Positions 32,659 through 42,460 of a stretch of 64,000 nucleotides of DNA are shown one piece after another. The position numbers and the translations under genes are program-made. The stretch is from Bacteroides acidifaciens (GTDB lineage Bacteria > Bacteroidota > Bacteroidia > Bacteroidales > Bacteroidaceae): contig NZ_JANJZR010000017.1 in NCBI RefSeq assembly GCF_024623065.1, positions 1 to 64,000 on the forward strand, in the 5' to 3' direction. The stretch's first letter is position 1. Every line of letters begins with the position of its first letter. Under the pieces are notes generated by a model. That model saw only the letters and a list, made by a program, of their open reading frames with translations. It did no database searches and was not told where the DNA came from.

Positions 32659-35600
32659 GTGCTTAATAAAATCATACATTACTCCCTGCACAACCGCCTG
32701 GTTGTGCTCTGCGCGGCCGTTCTCCTGCTCATCGCTGGAACTTACACCGCCATGAATACGGAAGTAGACGTGTTTCCCGACCTCAACGCCCCTACGGTGG
32801 TCATCATGACCGAAGCCAACGGCATGGCAGCTGAGGAAGTGGAACAGCTCGTCACCTTTCCAGTCGAAACAGCCGTGAACGGTGCTACCGGTGTACGCCG
32901 TGTACGCTCCTCTTCCACCAACGGTTTTTCTGTCGTATGGGTGGAATTTGACTGGGGAACAGACATTTACCTCGCCCGTCAGATTGTCAGCGAGAAACTG
33001 GCGGTGGTCAGCGAATCGCTTCCAGTCAATGTCGGCAAGCCGACTCTCGGTCCTCAGTCTTCGATTCTCGGTGAAATGCTTATCGTCGGCCTGACTACCG
33101 ACTCGACCTCAATGCTCGACCTTCGGACGATTGCCGACTGGACGATTCGCCCTCGCTTGCTGTCTACCGGCGGTGTGGCGCAGGTGGCGGTACTGGGCGG
33201 AGACATCAAAGAATACCAGATTCAGCTAGACCCGGAACGGATGCGCCACTACGGTGTCTCAATGGACGAAGTGATGGCTGTCACCCAGGATATGAACCTC
33301 AACGCTAACGGTGGCGTGCTCTACGAATTTGGAAATGAGTATATTGTGCGTGGCGTTCTTTCCACGCCAAAGACAGAGGAACTCGGCAAGGCTGTCGTAA
33401 AAACGGTGAATACTTTCCCCGTGACACTGGAAGACATTGCCGATGTGAAAATCGGCCCGAAAGTCCCGAAACTGGGAACAGCTTCCGAACGCGGCAAACC
33501 TGCCGTACTGATGACTGTCACTAAACAACCTGCCACAAGCACGCTCGAACTGACGGACAAACTGGAAGCTTCGCTGAAAGACCTTCGGAAGAACTTGCCT
33601 GCGGACGTGAAAGTATCCACCGATATTTTCCGTCAGAGCCGTTTTATCGAAAGTTCTATCGGCAACGTGAAGAAGTCACTTTTTGAAGGCGGTATCTTTG
33701 TGGTTATCGTTCTTTTCCTGTTCCTCGCGAATGTGCGCACAACGGTGATTTCGTTGGTGACACTGCCTATCTCACTGCTTGTTTCTATTCTGACGCTGCA
33801 TTATATGGGGCTGACCATCAATACGATGAGTCTCGGCGGTATGGCGATTGCCATCGGTTCGCTGGTGGACGACGCGATTGTTGATGTGGAAAATGTGTAT
33901 AAACGGCTGCGGGAGAACCGCCAGAAACCGGAAGCCAGACGGCTTAGTACGCTCGAAGTGGTGTTCAACGCTTCGAAAGAGGTGCGTATGCCTATTCTTA
34001 ATTCGACGTTGATTATCGTTGTCAGCTTCGTTCCGTTGTTCTTCCTGAGTGGAATGGAAGGACGTATGCTGGTTCCGCTGGGCATCGCGTTTATCGTGGC
34101 GCTGTTTGCTTCGACGGTAGTCGCGCTCACGCTGACTCCGGTGCTTTGCTCATATCTACTGGGCAGCAACAAGACGAACAAGGAGCTGAAAGAGTCTTTC
34201 ATAGCCCGTTGGATGAAAGGGATTTACGGAAAAGCGCTCACATGGGTACTGGCGCACAAACGGGTGACTTTGGGTAGTACTATCGGACTGTTTGTTGTCA
34301 CTCTCGGTGTGTTCTTCACACTCGGGCGCAGTTTCTTGCCGTCTTTCAATGAGGGGTCTTTCACTATCAATATCAGTTCGCTGCCGGGTATTTCGCTGGA
34401 AGAGAGCAATAAAATGGGGCATCGTGCCGAGGAACTGTTGCTAACGATTCCCGAAATACAGACAGTGGCCCGCAAAACGGGGCGTGCCGAACTGGACGAG
34501 CATGCGCTCGGCGTGAACGTGTCGGAAATCGAGGCACCTTTTGAACTGAAAGACCGTCCGCGCAGCGAGCTTGTTGCCGAGGTTCGCGAGAAGTTGGGGA
34601 CAATCACCGGCGCGAATATAGAAATCGGCCAGCCTATCAGTCACCGTATTGACGCTATGTTGTCCGGTACAAAGGCGAACATTGCTATCAAACTGTTCGG
34701 TGACGACCTGAACAAGATGTTCTCGCTCGGCAATCAGATAAAAGAAGCTATCGGAGACATTCCGGGCATTGCCGACCTCAACGTGGAGCAGCAAATAGAA
34801 CGCCCGCAATTGAAGATTCAGCCGAAACGGGAAATGTTGGCGAAGTTCGGAATTACTTTGCCGGAATTTTCGGAGTATGTCAACGTGGCTCTCGCAGGAA
34901 AGGTTATCTCGCAGGTTTATGAGCAAGGAAAGAGTTTTGACCTTATTGTAAAGGTGAAGGACGACGCACGGGACGAGATGGAGAAAATCCGCAATCTGAT
35001 GGTGGACACCAACGATGGCCGCAAGGTTCCTCTGGACTATGTGGCGGAAGTGGTTTCGTCCATGGGGCCGAATACCATCAACCGCGAAAACGTGAAACGC
35101 AAAATCGTGATTTCAGCCAACGTTGCCGACCGCGACTTGCGTAGTGTGGTGAACGACATCCAGAAACGTATCGACACGTCGGTGCAACTTCCTGAAGGGT
35201 ATCATATCAAATATGGCGGACAGTTTGAAAGTGAACAGGCGGCTAGCCGGACATTGGCGCTGACTTCATTTATCAGTATCGTCATCATCTTCCTGCTGCT
35301 TTACCATGAATTCCGCAGTGTGAAGGAGTCCGGCGTCATCTTGTTGAACCTGCCGCTTGCACTGATTGGCGGTGTATTTGCACTGGTCGTCACTACGGGA
35401 GAGGTGAGTATTCCGGCTATCATCGGCTTTATCTCTCTGTTCGGTATTGCGACCCGAAACGGTATGTTGCTTATCAGCCACTACAACCATCTGCAAAAGG
35501 AGGAAGGACTGAATGTCTACGACAGTGTGCTACAAGGCTCTCTCGACCGTCTGAACCCGATTCTGATGACTGCATTGTCTTCTGCCCTGGCACTGATTCC

Positions 35601-35790
35601 ACTTGCACTGGGTGGCGACTTGCCCGGAAATGAGATTCAAAGTCCGATGGCTAAAGTTATCTTGGGCGGACTCTTAACATCTACGTTCCTGAACGGTTTC
35701 ATCGTCCCGATTGTTTACCTGATAATGCACCGGCACCAGCGTAGTGCTGGAGCAAGGGTTACTTCCGGCACGTTGCCGTCTGAGGGGTAA
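32659..35790 (+). CDS. czcA: Heavy-metal efflux RND transporter (CzcA/CusA type)
   Basis: 1043 residues, GTG start. It is an inner-membrane proton-driven pump with twelve helices and two large periplasmic loops. HME-type signatures include NGATGVRRVRSSS near the front and the proton-relay pair in GSLVDDAIVDVENVYKRL (TM4). The second half starts with HKRVTLGSTIGLFVVTL, and the late helices LLLYHEFRSV and FGIATRNGMLLISHYNHL are conserved. Adaptor upstream and channel downstream complete the tripartite system. Complete. Confidence 0.94.
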   Translation: MLNKIIHYSLHNRLVVLCAAVLLLIAGTYTAMNTEVDVFPDLNAPTVVIMTEANGMAAEEVEQLVTFPVETAVNGATGVRRVRSSSTNGFSVVWVEFDWGTDIYLARQIVSEKLAVVSESLPVNVGKPTLGPQSSILGEMLIVGLTTDSTSMLDLRTIADWTIRPRLLSTGGVAQVAVLGGDIKEYQIQLDPERMRHYGVSMDEVMAVTQDMNLNANGGVLYEFGNEYIVRGVLSTPKTEELGKAVVKTVNTFPVTLEDIADVKIGPKVPKLGTASERGKPAVLMTVTKQPATSTLELTDKLEASLKDLRKNLPADVKVSTDIFRQSRFIESSIGNVKKSLFEGGIFVVIVLFLFLANVRTTVISLVTLPISLLVSILTLHYMGLTINTMSLGGMAIAIGSLVDDAIVDVENVYKRLRENRQKPEARRLSTLEVVFNASKEVRMPILNSTLIIVVSFVPLFFLSGMEGRMLVPLGIAFIVALFASTVVALTLTPVLCSYLLGSNKTNKELKESFIARWMKGIYGKALTWVLAHKRVTLGSTIGLFVVTLGVFFTLGRSFLPSFNEGSFTINISSLPGISLEESNKMGHRAEELLLTIPEIQTVARKTGRAELDEHALGVNVSEIEAPFELKDRPRSELVAEVREKLGTITGANIEIGQPISHRIDAMLSGTKANIAIKLFGDDLNKMFSLGNQIKEAIGDIPGIADLNVEQQIERPQLKIQPKREMLAKFGITLPEFSEYVNVALAGKVISQVYEQGKSFDLIVKVKDDARDEMEKIRNLMVDTNDGRKVPLDYVAEVVSSMGPNTINRENVKRKIVISANVADRDLRSVVNDIQKRIDTSVQLPEGYHIKYGGQFESEQAASRTLALTSFISIVIIFLLLYHEFRSVKESGVILLNLPLALIGGVFALVVTTGEVSIPAIIGFISLFGIATRNGMLLISHYNHLQKEEGLNVYDSVLQGSLDRLNPILMTALSSALALIPLALGGDLPGNEIQSPMAKVILGGLLTSTFLNGFIVPIVYLIMHRHQRSAGARVTSGTLPSEG

Positions 35791-35838
35791 GCATCAGTAA
35801 AATGTAATACGTACTTAGCAACAAATAACAGAAAAAGT

Positions 35839-37032
35839 ATGAAACGAATTATTATCATAGGTTCTTTGACTGCCACTGCACTCTTTGCCCCAACGGGCGG
35901 TGTGCAGGCCCAGAGCAGCATAGAGCAGGTATTAAAAAATATAGAAACGAATAATAAGGAATTGCAGGCGAACGCCCAACTTATTACTTCGCAAAAATTG
36001 GAGTCACGAACGGACAATAACTTGCCCGACCCCACACTTTCTTACGCGCATCTTTGGGGTGCGAAAGATAAGAGTGAAACGATTGGTGAGTTGGTTGTTT
36101 CACAAAGTTTCGATTTCCCCAGTTTGTATGCAACGCGCAATAAGCTGAATCGGTTGAAGGCAGGAGCTTATGACAGTCAGGCTGATGTTTTCCGCCAAGA
36201 GAAATTATTGCAGGCGAAAGAAATCTGCCTGGACATTATCATGCTTCGTCAGCAGAAAAATATCTTGGAAGAGCGTCTGCGTAACGCGGAAGAGCTTGCC
36301 AAGATGTACGCCAAACGTCTGCAAACGGGAGACGCTAATGCGCTTGAGACGAACAAGATTAACCTGGAACTGCTGAACGTGAAAACAGAAGCGTCTCTGA
36401 ACGAGACGGCACTCCGCAATAAGTTGCAGGAACTGAATACATTGAACGGAAATATTCCGGTGGTTTTCGAGGAGAACCAGTACGTGGCTGTACCTTTTCC
36501 CTCTGATTATCAGATTTTGAAATCTGAGGTGATGTCCGCAGACCGCACGTTAATGGCACTTGGCAACGAGAGTCTGGTTGCCCGCAAACAGATTGCTGTC
36601 AACAAGTCTCAGTGGCTGCCGAAACTGGAGTTGGGATATCGGCGGAATACGGAGACGGGAGTACCGTTCAACGGTGTAGTGGTCGGCTTTTCTTTCCCGA
36701 TTTTCGAAAACCGGAATAAGGTAAAGATTGCCAAAGCACAAGCGCTGAATATTGACTTGCAAAAGGATAATGCCACATTGCAGATAGAGTCTGAACTGGC
36801 ACAACTTTATCGGGAAGCTCAAACGCTGCATGCTTCGATGGAAGAATACAGCAAGACGTTCCAGTCACAACAGGACTTGGCATTGCTGAAACAGGCGTTG
36901 ACGGGCGGACAAATCAGCATGATTGAATATTTTGTCGAAGTATCCGTGATTTATCAAAGCCACCTGAATTTTCTACAACTGGAAAATCAGTACCAAAAGG
37001 CGATGGCACGGATTTACAAAAGTAAGCTATAA
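35839..37032 (+). CDS. czcC: TolC-like outer-membrane channel (CzcC type)
   Basis: 397 residues with a signal peptide ending GVQAQ. Two outer-membrane-efflux (OEP) repeats of long coiled helices follow: SSIEQVLKNIETNNKELQ and, in the second half, QKDNATLQIESELAQLYREA. It forms the exit duct for the CzcBA pair, 48 bp downstream of czcA. Its last 6 bp overlap the convergent methyltransferase gene. Confidence 0.9.
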   Translation: MKRIIIIGSLTATALFAPTGGVQAQSSIEQVLKNIETNNKELQANAQLITSQKLESRTDNNLPDPTLSYAHLWGAKDKSETIGELVVSQSFDFPSLYATRNKLNRLKAGAYDSQADVFRQEKLLQAKEICLDIIMLRQQKNILEERLRNAEELAKMYAKRLQTGDANALETNKINLELLNVKTEASLNETALRNKLQELNTLNGNIPVVFEENQYVAVPFPSDYQILKSEVMSADRTLMALGNESLVARKQIAVNKSQWLPKLELGYRRNTETGVPFNGVVVGFSFPIFENRNKVKIAKAQALNIDLQKDNATLQIESELAQLYREAQTLHASMEEYSKTFQSQQDLALLKQALTGGQISMIEYFVEVSVIYQSHLNFLQLENQYQKAMARIYKSKL

Positions 37033-38490
37033 TGTCTTTATCTCATCCGGCAAATATCCGCTGCGGATACGCCACTCCTGTGGATAAAGATTATTTGCAC
37101 GCTTACCGATATTCTTTACGAAACCGAGAGGAATATTCCGGTAAGTAAGTAAAATATAACCGCGAGGGGCTGTTGCCGGCAAGGCAATAGCCTCTTTCCG
37201 TAAATAGGCAATCGCTTGTTCGTAGGTTATATCTTCGGTCGCAAAAACTCCCTGCCGCAATAGCACGGAACTCATCGCCAAAGCGTGGCCGGGAATTAAA
37301 TCTTTCCCTTTCACCTCTCCTATGCCAACTCCCGCCGATACGATTTTCAAGCTTTGCTTCATAGCTGCCAATTCGTCAACATATTGCTGCGGAAAGACTT
37401 GAATCTTTGTTCCCTCTACCGATACTATATATCCGGGGAGTTTCTCTTCATTCAGCCAATTCTTAGCTATATTCAGATGCTCTTTAGAGACAAGTGAAGG
37501 GGTTGCCCCACCTTTCTTATCCTTTCTCTTTGCTGCCTTGCTTTTTGAAGAAGAAAAAGCGGGCATGGTATCTTCTTCTGTCTCCGGTTTGCGAAGGACG
37601 GCGAGAAAGAAGCCTTCACCTTTGGTTTTGTGCGGAAAGAAATGGTAGACAGGAGCTTTTTGTTCGGAATTTCCAACTGCTTTAGAATCATCAGACCCTT
37701 TATATAGAAGATTGCCTGTAATATTCCAGTCTTCCCGGATTTCCAAAGCCAACGGTTCGGCTCCGAATTCCTGCTGAATCCAATGGACGTTTTCTTCATC
37801 TTCTTTTGTATTATAGGTACACGTACTATATATAAGGATTCCGCCCGGCTTCAAGCTAGGCCAAATATCTGCGATAATTCTCCGCTGCCGTTGCCAGCAT
37901 ATTTCCACATTCTCCGGACTCCACTCTTCAACAGCCACCGGGTCTTTGCGGAACATTCCTTCACCGGAACAGGGCACATCGGTCAGAATCACGTCAAAGA
38001 AAGACAGCAAGGACGAAAAGTCAGCAGGGGCATTATTCGTGACGACTACATCCGGATGTCCCCACTTTGTCAAGTTCTCCGCCAAAACCTGCGAACGGTT
38101 TCGGATGACTTCATTAGCAACCAGCAGACTTCCCTCAGGAAGCACGCTACGGGCATGAGTCGATTTCCCACCGGGGGCAGCGCAAAGGTCTAGCATCACC
38201 ACCGGCTCTGTAACGTATTGCCGGAGCACCTGCTCTACAAACATGGAAGAGGCTTCCTGAACATAATAGCCCCCCGCATGGAACAACGGATCGAACGTAA
38301 AAGTAAGACGCTCATCAAGATAAAAGCCATCGGATGCCCAAGGAACCGGGAGAAGCGGAGAGTCCACTCTCAACTTATTCAACCTTATGCTGACAGGCGG
38401 TTCCTGCTGGATAGCAACAGCCAGTTTGTCGTATTCTTCGTCACCCAATAAAGAGCGGGTGTAAACTGTAAAAGAAGCGGGTAAATCCAT
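37027..38490 (-). CDS. rsmF: RsmF/NOL1-NOP2-Sun rRNA cytosine-C5 methyltransferase
   Basis: 487 residues. The SAM-binding core has LDLCAAPGGKSTHA, the releasing Cys is in TDVPCSGEGMFRKD, and the nucleophile is in STCTYNTKEDEENV. The C-terminal part carries the RNA-binding domains of RsmF-like proteins. Target is probably 16S rRNA C1407, but a tRNA target is possible. Single gene, convergent with czcC (6-bp overlap). Confidence 0.92.
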   Translation of the reverse strand: MDLPASFTVYTRSLLGDEEYDKLAVAIQQEPPVSIRLNKLRVDSPLLPVPWASDGFYLDERLTFTFDPLFHAGGYYVQEASSMFVEQVLRQYVTEPVVMLDLCAAPGGKSTHARSVLPEGSLLVANEVIRNRSQVLAENLTKWGHPDVVVTNNAPADFSSLLSFFDVILTDVPCSGEGMFRKDPVAVEEWSPENVEICWQRQRRIIADIWPSLKPGGILIYSTCTYNTKEDEENVHWIQQEFGAEPLALEIREDWNITGNLLYKGSDDSKAVGNSEQKAPVYHFFPHKTKGEGFFLAVLRKPETEEDTMPAFSSSKSKAAKRKDKKGGATPSLVSKEHLNIAKNWLNEEKLPGYIVSVEGTKIQVFPQQYVDELAAMKQSLKIVSAGVGIGEVKGKDLIPGHALAMSSVLLRQGVFATEDITYEQAIAYLRKEAIALPATAPRGYILLTYRNIPLGFVKNIGKRANNLYPQEWRIRSGYLPDEIKTL

Positions 38491-38598
38491 TTTCGTCTAA
38501 TAATTTGCGCAAATATCAAAAATATTTCGTCTCTTTGCAACTTTCTTGGATATTAACTACGTCTAACAAACAAAGAAACAAATTAAAAAACTATTTAT

Positions 38599-39273
38599 AT
38601 GAAAAATTTTCTACTTGCTTTGATGGCCATACTGACCACTTGCACATTGGCCATCGCCCAAAATAATACGACTATCAAACATGACTCCGTTGGAAACGTA
38701 AAAATTAGTGTAAAGAAAGGCAGCAAAGCGAATACGAACAATACTGCCGTGACAGTGATTGGCGTGGATACTGCGGATGCTGATTCGGCCGAGATAGATG
38801 ATGATTCAAATAGTGTCAGTCATGGTAGCACCTGTTTTAGCATAGATACGGATAGCGACGATTTTCCATTCAACAAAATTGAAAATACTATCGATGGTGG
38901 TATTTTAGTAGCTATTGTCGCCATAGTTGCCGTATTCGGGCTGCCGGTGTTTATTCTGTTTGTCATATTCTTCTTCCGCTACAAAAACCGGAAGGCACGC
39001 TACCGCCTTGCCGAACAGGCACTTGCCGCCGGGCAGCCGTTACCCGCGGACTTTATCCGCGAAAACAGACCCGTCGTCGACCAACGCTCACTAGGTATAA
39101 AAAATACATTTACCGGCATAGGGCTTTTCATCTTCCTTTGGGCTATCACGAACAAGTTTGGTATTGGTACCATCGGCTTGCTAGTGGCTTTTATGGGCAT
39201 CGGACAATGGATTATAGGTTACAAGCAGCAACAGAATGAGCCTAACAAAGACAAGAACGAGGAAGAAAGATGA
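38599..39273 (+). CDS. DUF6249-type membrane protein of an ECF sigma operon
   Basis: 224 residues: signal peptide (ATCTLAIAQ), an Asn/Asp-rich periplasmic stretch to about residue 95, one strong helix (ILVAIVAIVAVFGLPVFILF), a basic cytoplasmic loop, then two more helices near the end. Its stop overlaps the sigma-factor start by 4 bp (39270-39273). The layout suggests an envelope sensor or effector tied to the sigma factor. Function unproven. Confidence 0.8.
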   Translation: MKNFLLALMAILTTCTLAIAQNNTTIKHDSVGNVKISVKKGSKANTNNTAVTVIGVDTADADSAEIDDDSNSVSHGSTCFSIDTDSDDFPFNKIENTIDGGILVAIVAIVAVFGLPVFILFVIFFFRYKNRKARYRLAEQALAAGQPLPADFIRENRPVVDQRSLGIKNTFTGIGLFIFLWAITNKFGIGTIGLLVAFMGIGQWIIGYKQQQNEPNKDKNEEER

Positions 39274-39821
39274 GTCAACTCAACGATATATCGCTAGTCG
39301 CACAGGTCGTGGTGTTCAAAAACACCAAGGCCTTCGACCAGTTGGTGGGAAAATACCAGTCGCCTGTCCGGCGCTTTTTCCTGAACCTGACTTGCGGCGA
39401 CAGCGAATTGAGTGACGACCTGGCACAAGATACATTTATCAAGGCATACACGAACATCGCCTCTTTCCGAAACTTATCCAGTTTCTCTACGTGGCTGTAC
39501 CGTATTGCTTATAATGTTTTTTATGATTATATTCGCAGCCGGAAAGAGACGGCTGAGTTGGATACAAGAGAAATAGACGCCATCAACAGTACCGAACAGG
39601 AGAATGTAGGTCAGAAAATGGACGTCTACCAGTCACTCAAAACGCTCAAAGAAGTGGAAAGAACCTGCATCACGTTGTTCTACATGGAAGATGTAAGTAT
39701 CGACAAGATTGCGGGTATAGTAGGAATACCGGCAGGAACGGTGAAAAGCCATCTGTCGCGTGGGAAAGATAAATTAGCAATGTATTTAAAACAAAACGGT
39801 TATGACAGAAGTAGACAATGA
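39270..39821 (+). CDS. ECF-type RNA polymerase sigma factor
   Basis: 183 residues. Region 2 is visible as LAQDTFIKAYTNIASFRNLSSFSTWLYRIAYNVFYDYIR, described here by its key DLAQDTF and FSTWLYRIAYN blocks. Region 4 is TLFYMEDVSIDKIAGIVG followed by PAGTVKSHLSRGKDKL. It directs a small regulon in response to an envelope or stress cue. It is coupled upstream to DUF6249 (4-bp overlap) and downstream to DUF5056 (20-bp overlap). Confidence 0.93.
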   Translation: MSQLNDISLVAQVVVFKNTKAFDQLVGKYQSPVRRFFLNLTCGDSELSDDLAQDTFIKAYTNIASFRNLSSFSTWLYRIAYNVFYDYIRSRKETAELDTREIDAINSTEQENVGQKMDVYQSLKTLKEVERTCITLFYMEDVSIDKIAGIVGIPAGTVKSHLSRGKDKLAMYLKQNGYDRSRQ

Positions 39822-40131
39822 TAAGCTCTTGCGGGATTTCTTTGCGGAAAACAAGCAGGAAATAGCGGACAATGGATTCAGTCGCCGTGTCATGCGCCAC
39901 CTGCCCGACCGCAGCCATCGGCTGGCGCGTATCTGGAGTGCTTTCGTGATGGCGGTGGCAGTGGTGCTTTTCTTTTGGCTGGACGGTTTCGAAGCTGCTT
40001 GGAGAACGATAAGGGAAGTGTTCATCGATATGGTTAACCATGGTATCACAAGCCTTGACCCGAAATCAATAATTATCGCTACGGTTGTTCTGCTATTCAT
40101 GGCAACACGGAAAGTAGCTTCTTGGGCGTAA
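39802..40131 (+). CDS. DUF5056-type small membrane protein (probable sigma partner)
   Basis: 109 residues. The N-terminal ~40 residues are cytoplasmic and charged (DKLLRDFFAENKQEIADNGF). Two helices follow (IWSAFVMAVAVVLFFWL and SIIIATVVLLFMAT). The start overlaps the sigma gene by 20 bp. Short cytoplasmic head plus membrane helices right after an ECF factor suggest an anti-sigma or regulator, though no zinc-binding ASD motif is present. An intrinsic terminator follows. Confidence 0.8.
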   Translation: MTEVDNDKLLRDFFAENKQEIADNGFSRRVMRHLPDRSHRLARIWSAFVMAVAVVLFFWLDGFEAAWRTIREVFIDMVNHGITSLDPKSIIIATVVLLFMATRKVASWA

Positions 40132-40158
40132 GCGCCTATCGGAAGGATATATAATTAC

Positions 40159-40196
40159 AAGCCCGGAGAACTTCTGTATATCTCCGGGCTTTTTTT
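40159..40196 (+). terminator. Intrinsic terminator of the sigma operon
   Basis: AAGCCCGGAGA (40159-40169) pairs with TCTCCGGGCTT (40181-40191), followed by a run of T to 40196. Confidence 0.92.
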
Positions 40197-40301
40197 ATTC
40201 TTCAGACTAAGAAGTCTTCATTAGTTCTTCATTAGCCGGCCGGTCTGTTAAACAATGGTAAATTTACTCTTTCTTCCGGGCAGCCCAAAACTTAGATGTT
40301 G

Positions 40302-40309
40302 TATCTTTG
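40302..40309 (+). promoter_or_regulatory. -7 box of the PLD-family gene
   Basis: TATCTTTG, 32 bp before the TTG start at 40342. Confidence 0.5.
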
Positions 40310-40341
40310 TTGTCATGTAAACTAAAATAGAGAGAAGAGTT

Positions 40342-41613
40342 TTGAAACTACATATATTTATTTTATTTCTGTTCCTGTCTTTTGTGCGCGCCCAAGCGGA
40401 TGTTATCGACAGTTTGATGACACAATCCGGAGACTCAATCAGATTAACAAGTGATTCTCTTGTACTGAATTTCCTGAAAGAATCAGGAATTCCGATCTCC
40501 GATAACAATAAAGTGAAACTGCTGAAAAGCGGACGGGAAAAATTTATCGATTTATTTGAAACCATACGCGAAGCCAAACACCATGTACATTTGGAATATT
40601 TCAACTTTCGAAACGACTCCATAGCCAATGCCTTATTCGATTTGTTGGCAGAGAAAGTGAAGGAAGGTGTCGAAGTACGGGCTATGTTTGATGCTTTCGG
40701 CAACTGGTCGAACAATAAACCGCTCAAAAAGAGGCATCTCAAGAAAATACGCGAAAGGGGTATCGAGATTGTCAAGTTCGACCCATTTGCCTTCCCTTAC
40801 ATCAACCATGCCGCCCACCGCGACCACCGGAAAATTGCCGTTATCGACGGAAAAGTGGCTTATACAGGGGGGATGAATATCGCCGATTACTACATCAACG
40901 GCTTACCCAAAATCGGAACGTGGCGGGATATGCATATGCGCATCGAGGGGGATGCGGTCAATGACTTGCAAGAAATCTTCCTCACGATTTGGAATAAGGA
41001 GACTAAACAGAATATAGGTGGGGAAGCCTATTTGCCGCAACATGAGGGACAGACAGACAGTACCAATATCGTGGCTGCCATCGTCGACCGTACTCCGAAG
41101 AAAAATAGTCGTATGCTGAGTCATGCGTATGCAATGAGCATCTATTCGGCACAGAAGAACGTGCACATCGTCAACCCTTATTTCGTGCCGACTTCTTCCA
41201 TCAAGAAAGCGTTGAACCACTCCATCGACCGGGGAGTAGATGTGACAATCATGGTTTCTTCCGCATCCGACATTCCGTTTACGCCGGATGCTGCGCTTTA
41301 CAAACTTCATAAACTGATGAAAAGAGGAGCCACCGTCTATATGTACAACGGTGGATTCCATCATTCGAAAATTATGATGGTGGATGACCTGTTCTGCACG
41401 GTCGGTACTGCCAACTTGAACAGCCGAAGCCTGCGATACGATTATGAGACGAATGCTTTCATCTTCGACAAGAAAACGACTGCCGAACTGAATACAATGT
41501 TTCACAACGACATCGAACACTGTACCCAACTGACACCCGAATTTTGGAAAAAGCGTTCGCCTTGGAAAAAGTTCGTCGGCTGGTTTGCGAATTTATTCAC
41601 CCCATTTTTGTAA
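40342..41613 (+). CDS. Phospholipase D-family enzyme, cardiolipin synthase-like
   Basis: 423 residues with a TTG start; no in-frame ATG precedes the signal peptide (KLHIFILFLFLSFVRAQA). Two HKD-type motifs are present: HRDHRKIAVIDGKVAYTGG and HHSKIMMVDDLFCTVGTAN, the second as HSK. These make phosphatidyl transfers; cardiolipin synthase is the closest class. Unlike ClsA it has a cleavable signal instead of two N-terminal membrane helices, so it may act in the periplasm. Single gene before thyA. Confidence 0.85.
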   Translation: MKLHIFILFLFLSFVRAQADVIDSLMTQSGDSIRLTSDSLVLNFLKESGIPISDNNKVKLLKSGREKFIDLFETIREAKHHVHLEYFNFRNDSIANALFDLLAEKVKEGVEVRAMFDAFGNWSNNKPLKKRHLKKIRERGIEIVKFDPFAFPYINHAAHRDHRKIAVIDGKVAYTGGMNIADYYINGLPKIGTWRDMHMRIEGDAVNDLQEIFLTIWNKETKQNIGGEAYLPQHEGQTDSTNIVAAIVDRTPKKNSRMLSHAYAMSIYSAQKNVHIVNPYFVPTSSIKKALNHSIDRGVDVTIMVSSASDIPFTPDAALYKLHKLMKRGATVYMYNGGFHHSKIMMVDDLFCTVGTANLNSRSLRYDYETNAFIFDKKTTAELNTMFHNDIEHCTQLTPEFWKKRSPWKKFVGWFANLFTPFL

Positions 41614-41618
41614 TTTTG
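41611..41618 (+). promoter_or_regulatory. -7 box of thyA-folA overlapping the previous stop
   Basis: TAATTTTG fits TAnnTTTG and includes the TAA stop (41611-41613) of the PLD gene. It is 44 bp before the thyA ATG. Confidence 0.4.
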
Positions 41619-41661
41619 TACGGAGAATGATTTTCACCACAGATTATGTAATTTATTCATT

Positions 41662-42456
41662 ATGAAACAATACCTGGATTTGCTTAATCGTGTACTTACC
41701 GAAGGCACGAAAAAAAGTGACCGCACCGGAACGGGAACCATCAGCGTTTTCGGTCATCAAATGCGTTTTAACCTCGAAGATGGTTTCCCTTGTCTGACAA
41801 CAAAGAAACTGCATCTGAAATCAATCATATACGAGCTGCTTTGGTTCCTGCAGGGGGACACCAACGTAAAATATCTGCAAGAACATGGAGTACGTATCTG
41901 GAACGAATGGGCGGACGAGAATGGTAACTTGGGACACATCTACGGTTACCAGTGGCGTTCATGGCCTGACTACAATGGCGGATTCATCGACCAAATCAGT
42001 GAAGTGGTGGAAACACTCAAGCATAACCCGGATTCACGCCGTATTATCGTAAGTGCCTGGAACGTGGCCGATCTGAACAATATGAATCTTCCACCCTGCC
42101 ATGCGTTCTTCCAGTTTTATGTAGCGAACGGACGGTTGAGCCTGCAACTTTACCAACGCAGTGCGGACATTTTCCTCGGTGTGCCTTTCAACATCGCTTC
42201 TTACGCATTATTATTGCAAATGATGGCGCAAGTGACAGGATTGAAAGCCGGCGACTTTGTACATACTTTCGGTGATGCGCACATCTATCTAAACCATCTG
42301 GAACAGGTAAAACTGCAACTGTCACGTGCCCCCCGCCCGTTGCCGCAAATGAAAATCAACCCGGATGTGAAAAACATCTTCGACTTCAAATTCGAGGATT
42401 TCGAATTAGTTAATTACGACCCTCATCCGCATATTGCCGGAGTAGTAGCTGTATAA
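41662..42456 (+). CDS. thyA: Thymidylate synthase
   Basis: 264 residues, the standard length. It methylates dUMP to dTMP with methylene-tetrahydrofolate. The catalytic Cys is in [12 protein letters not shown], with folate and dUMP contacts in [20 protein letters not shown]. folA, which regenerates tetrahydrofolate, starts 5 bp after the stop, a functional pair. Confidence 0.98.
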   Translation: MKQYLDLLNRVLTEGTKKSDRTGTGTISVFGHQMRFNLEDGFPCLTTKKLHLKSIIYELLWFLQGDTNVKYLQEHGVRIWNEWADENGNLGHIYGYQWRSWPDYNGGFIDQISEVVETLKHNPDSRRIIVSAWNVADLNNMNLPPCHAFFQFYVANGRLSLQLYQRSADIFLGVPFNIASYALLLQMMAQVTGLKAGDFVHTFGDAHIYLNHLEQVKLQLSRAPRPLPQMKINPDVKNIFDFKFEDFELVNYDPHPHIAGVVAV

Positions 42457-42460
42457 CCCT

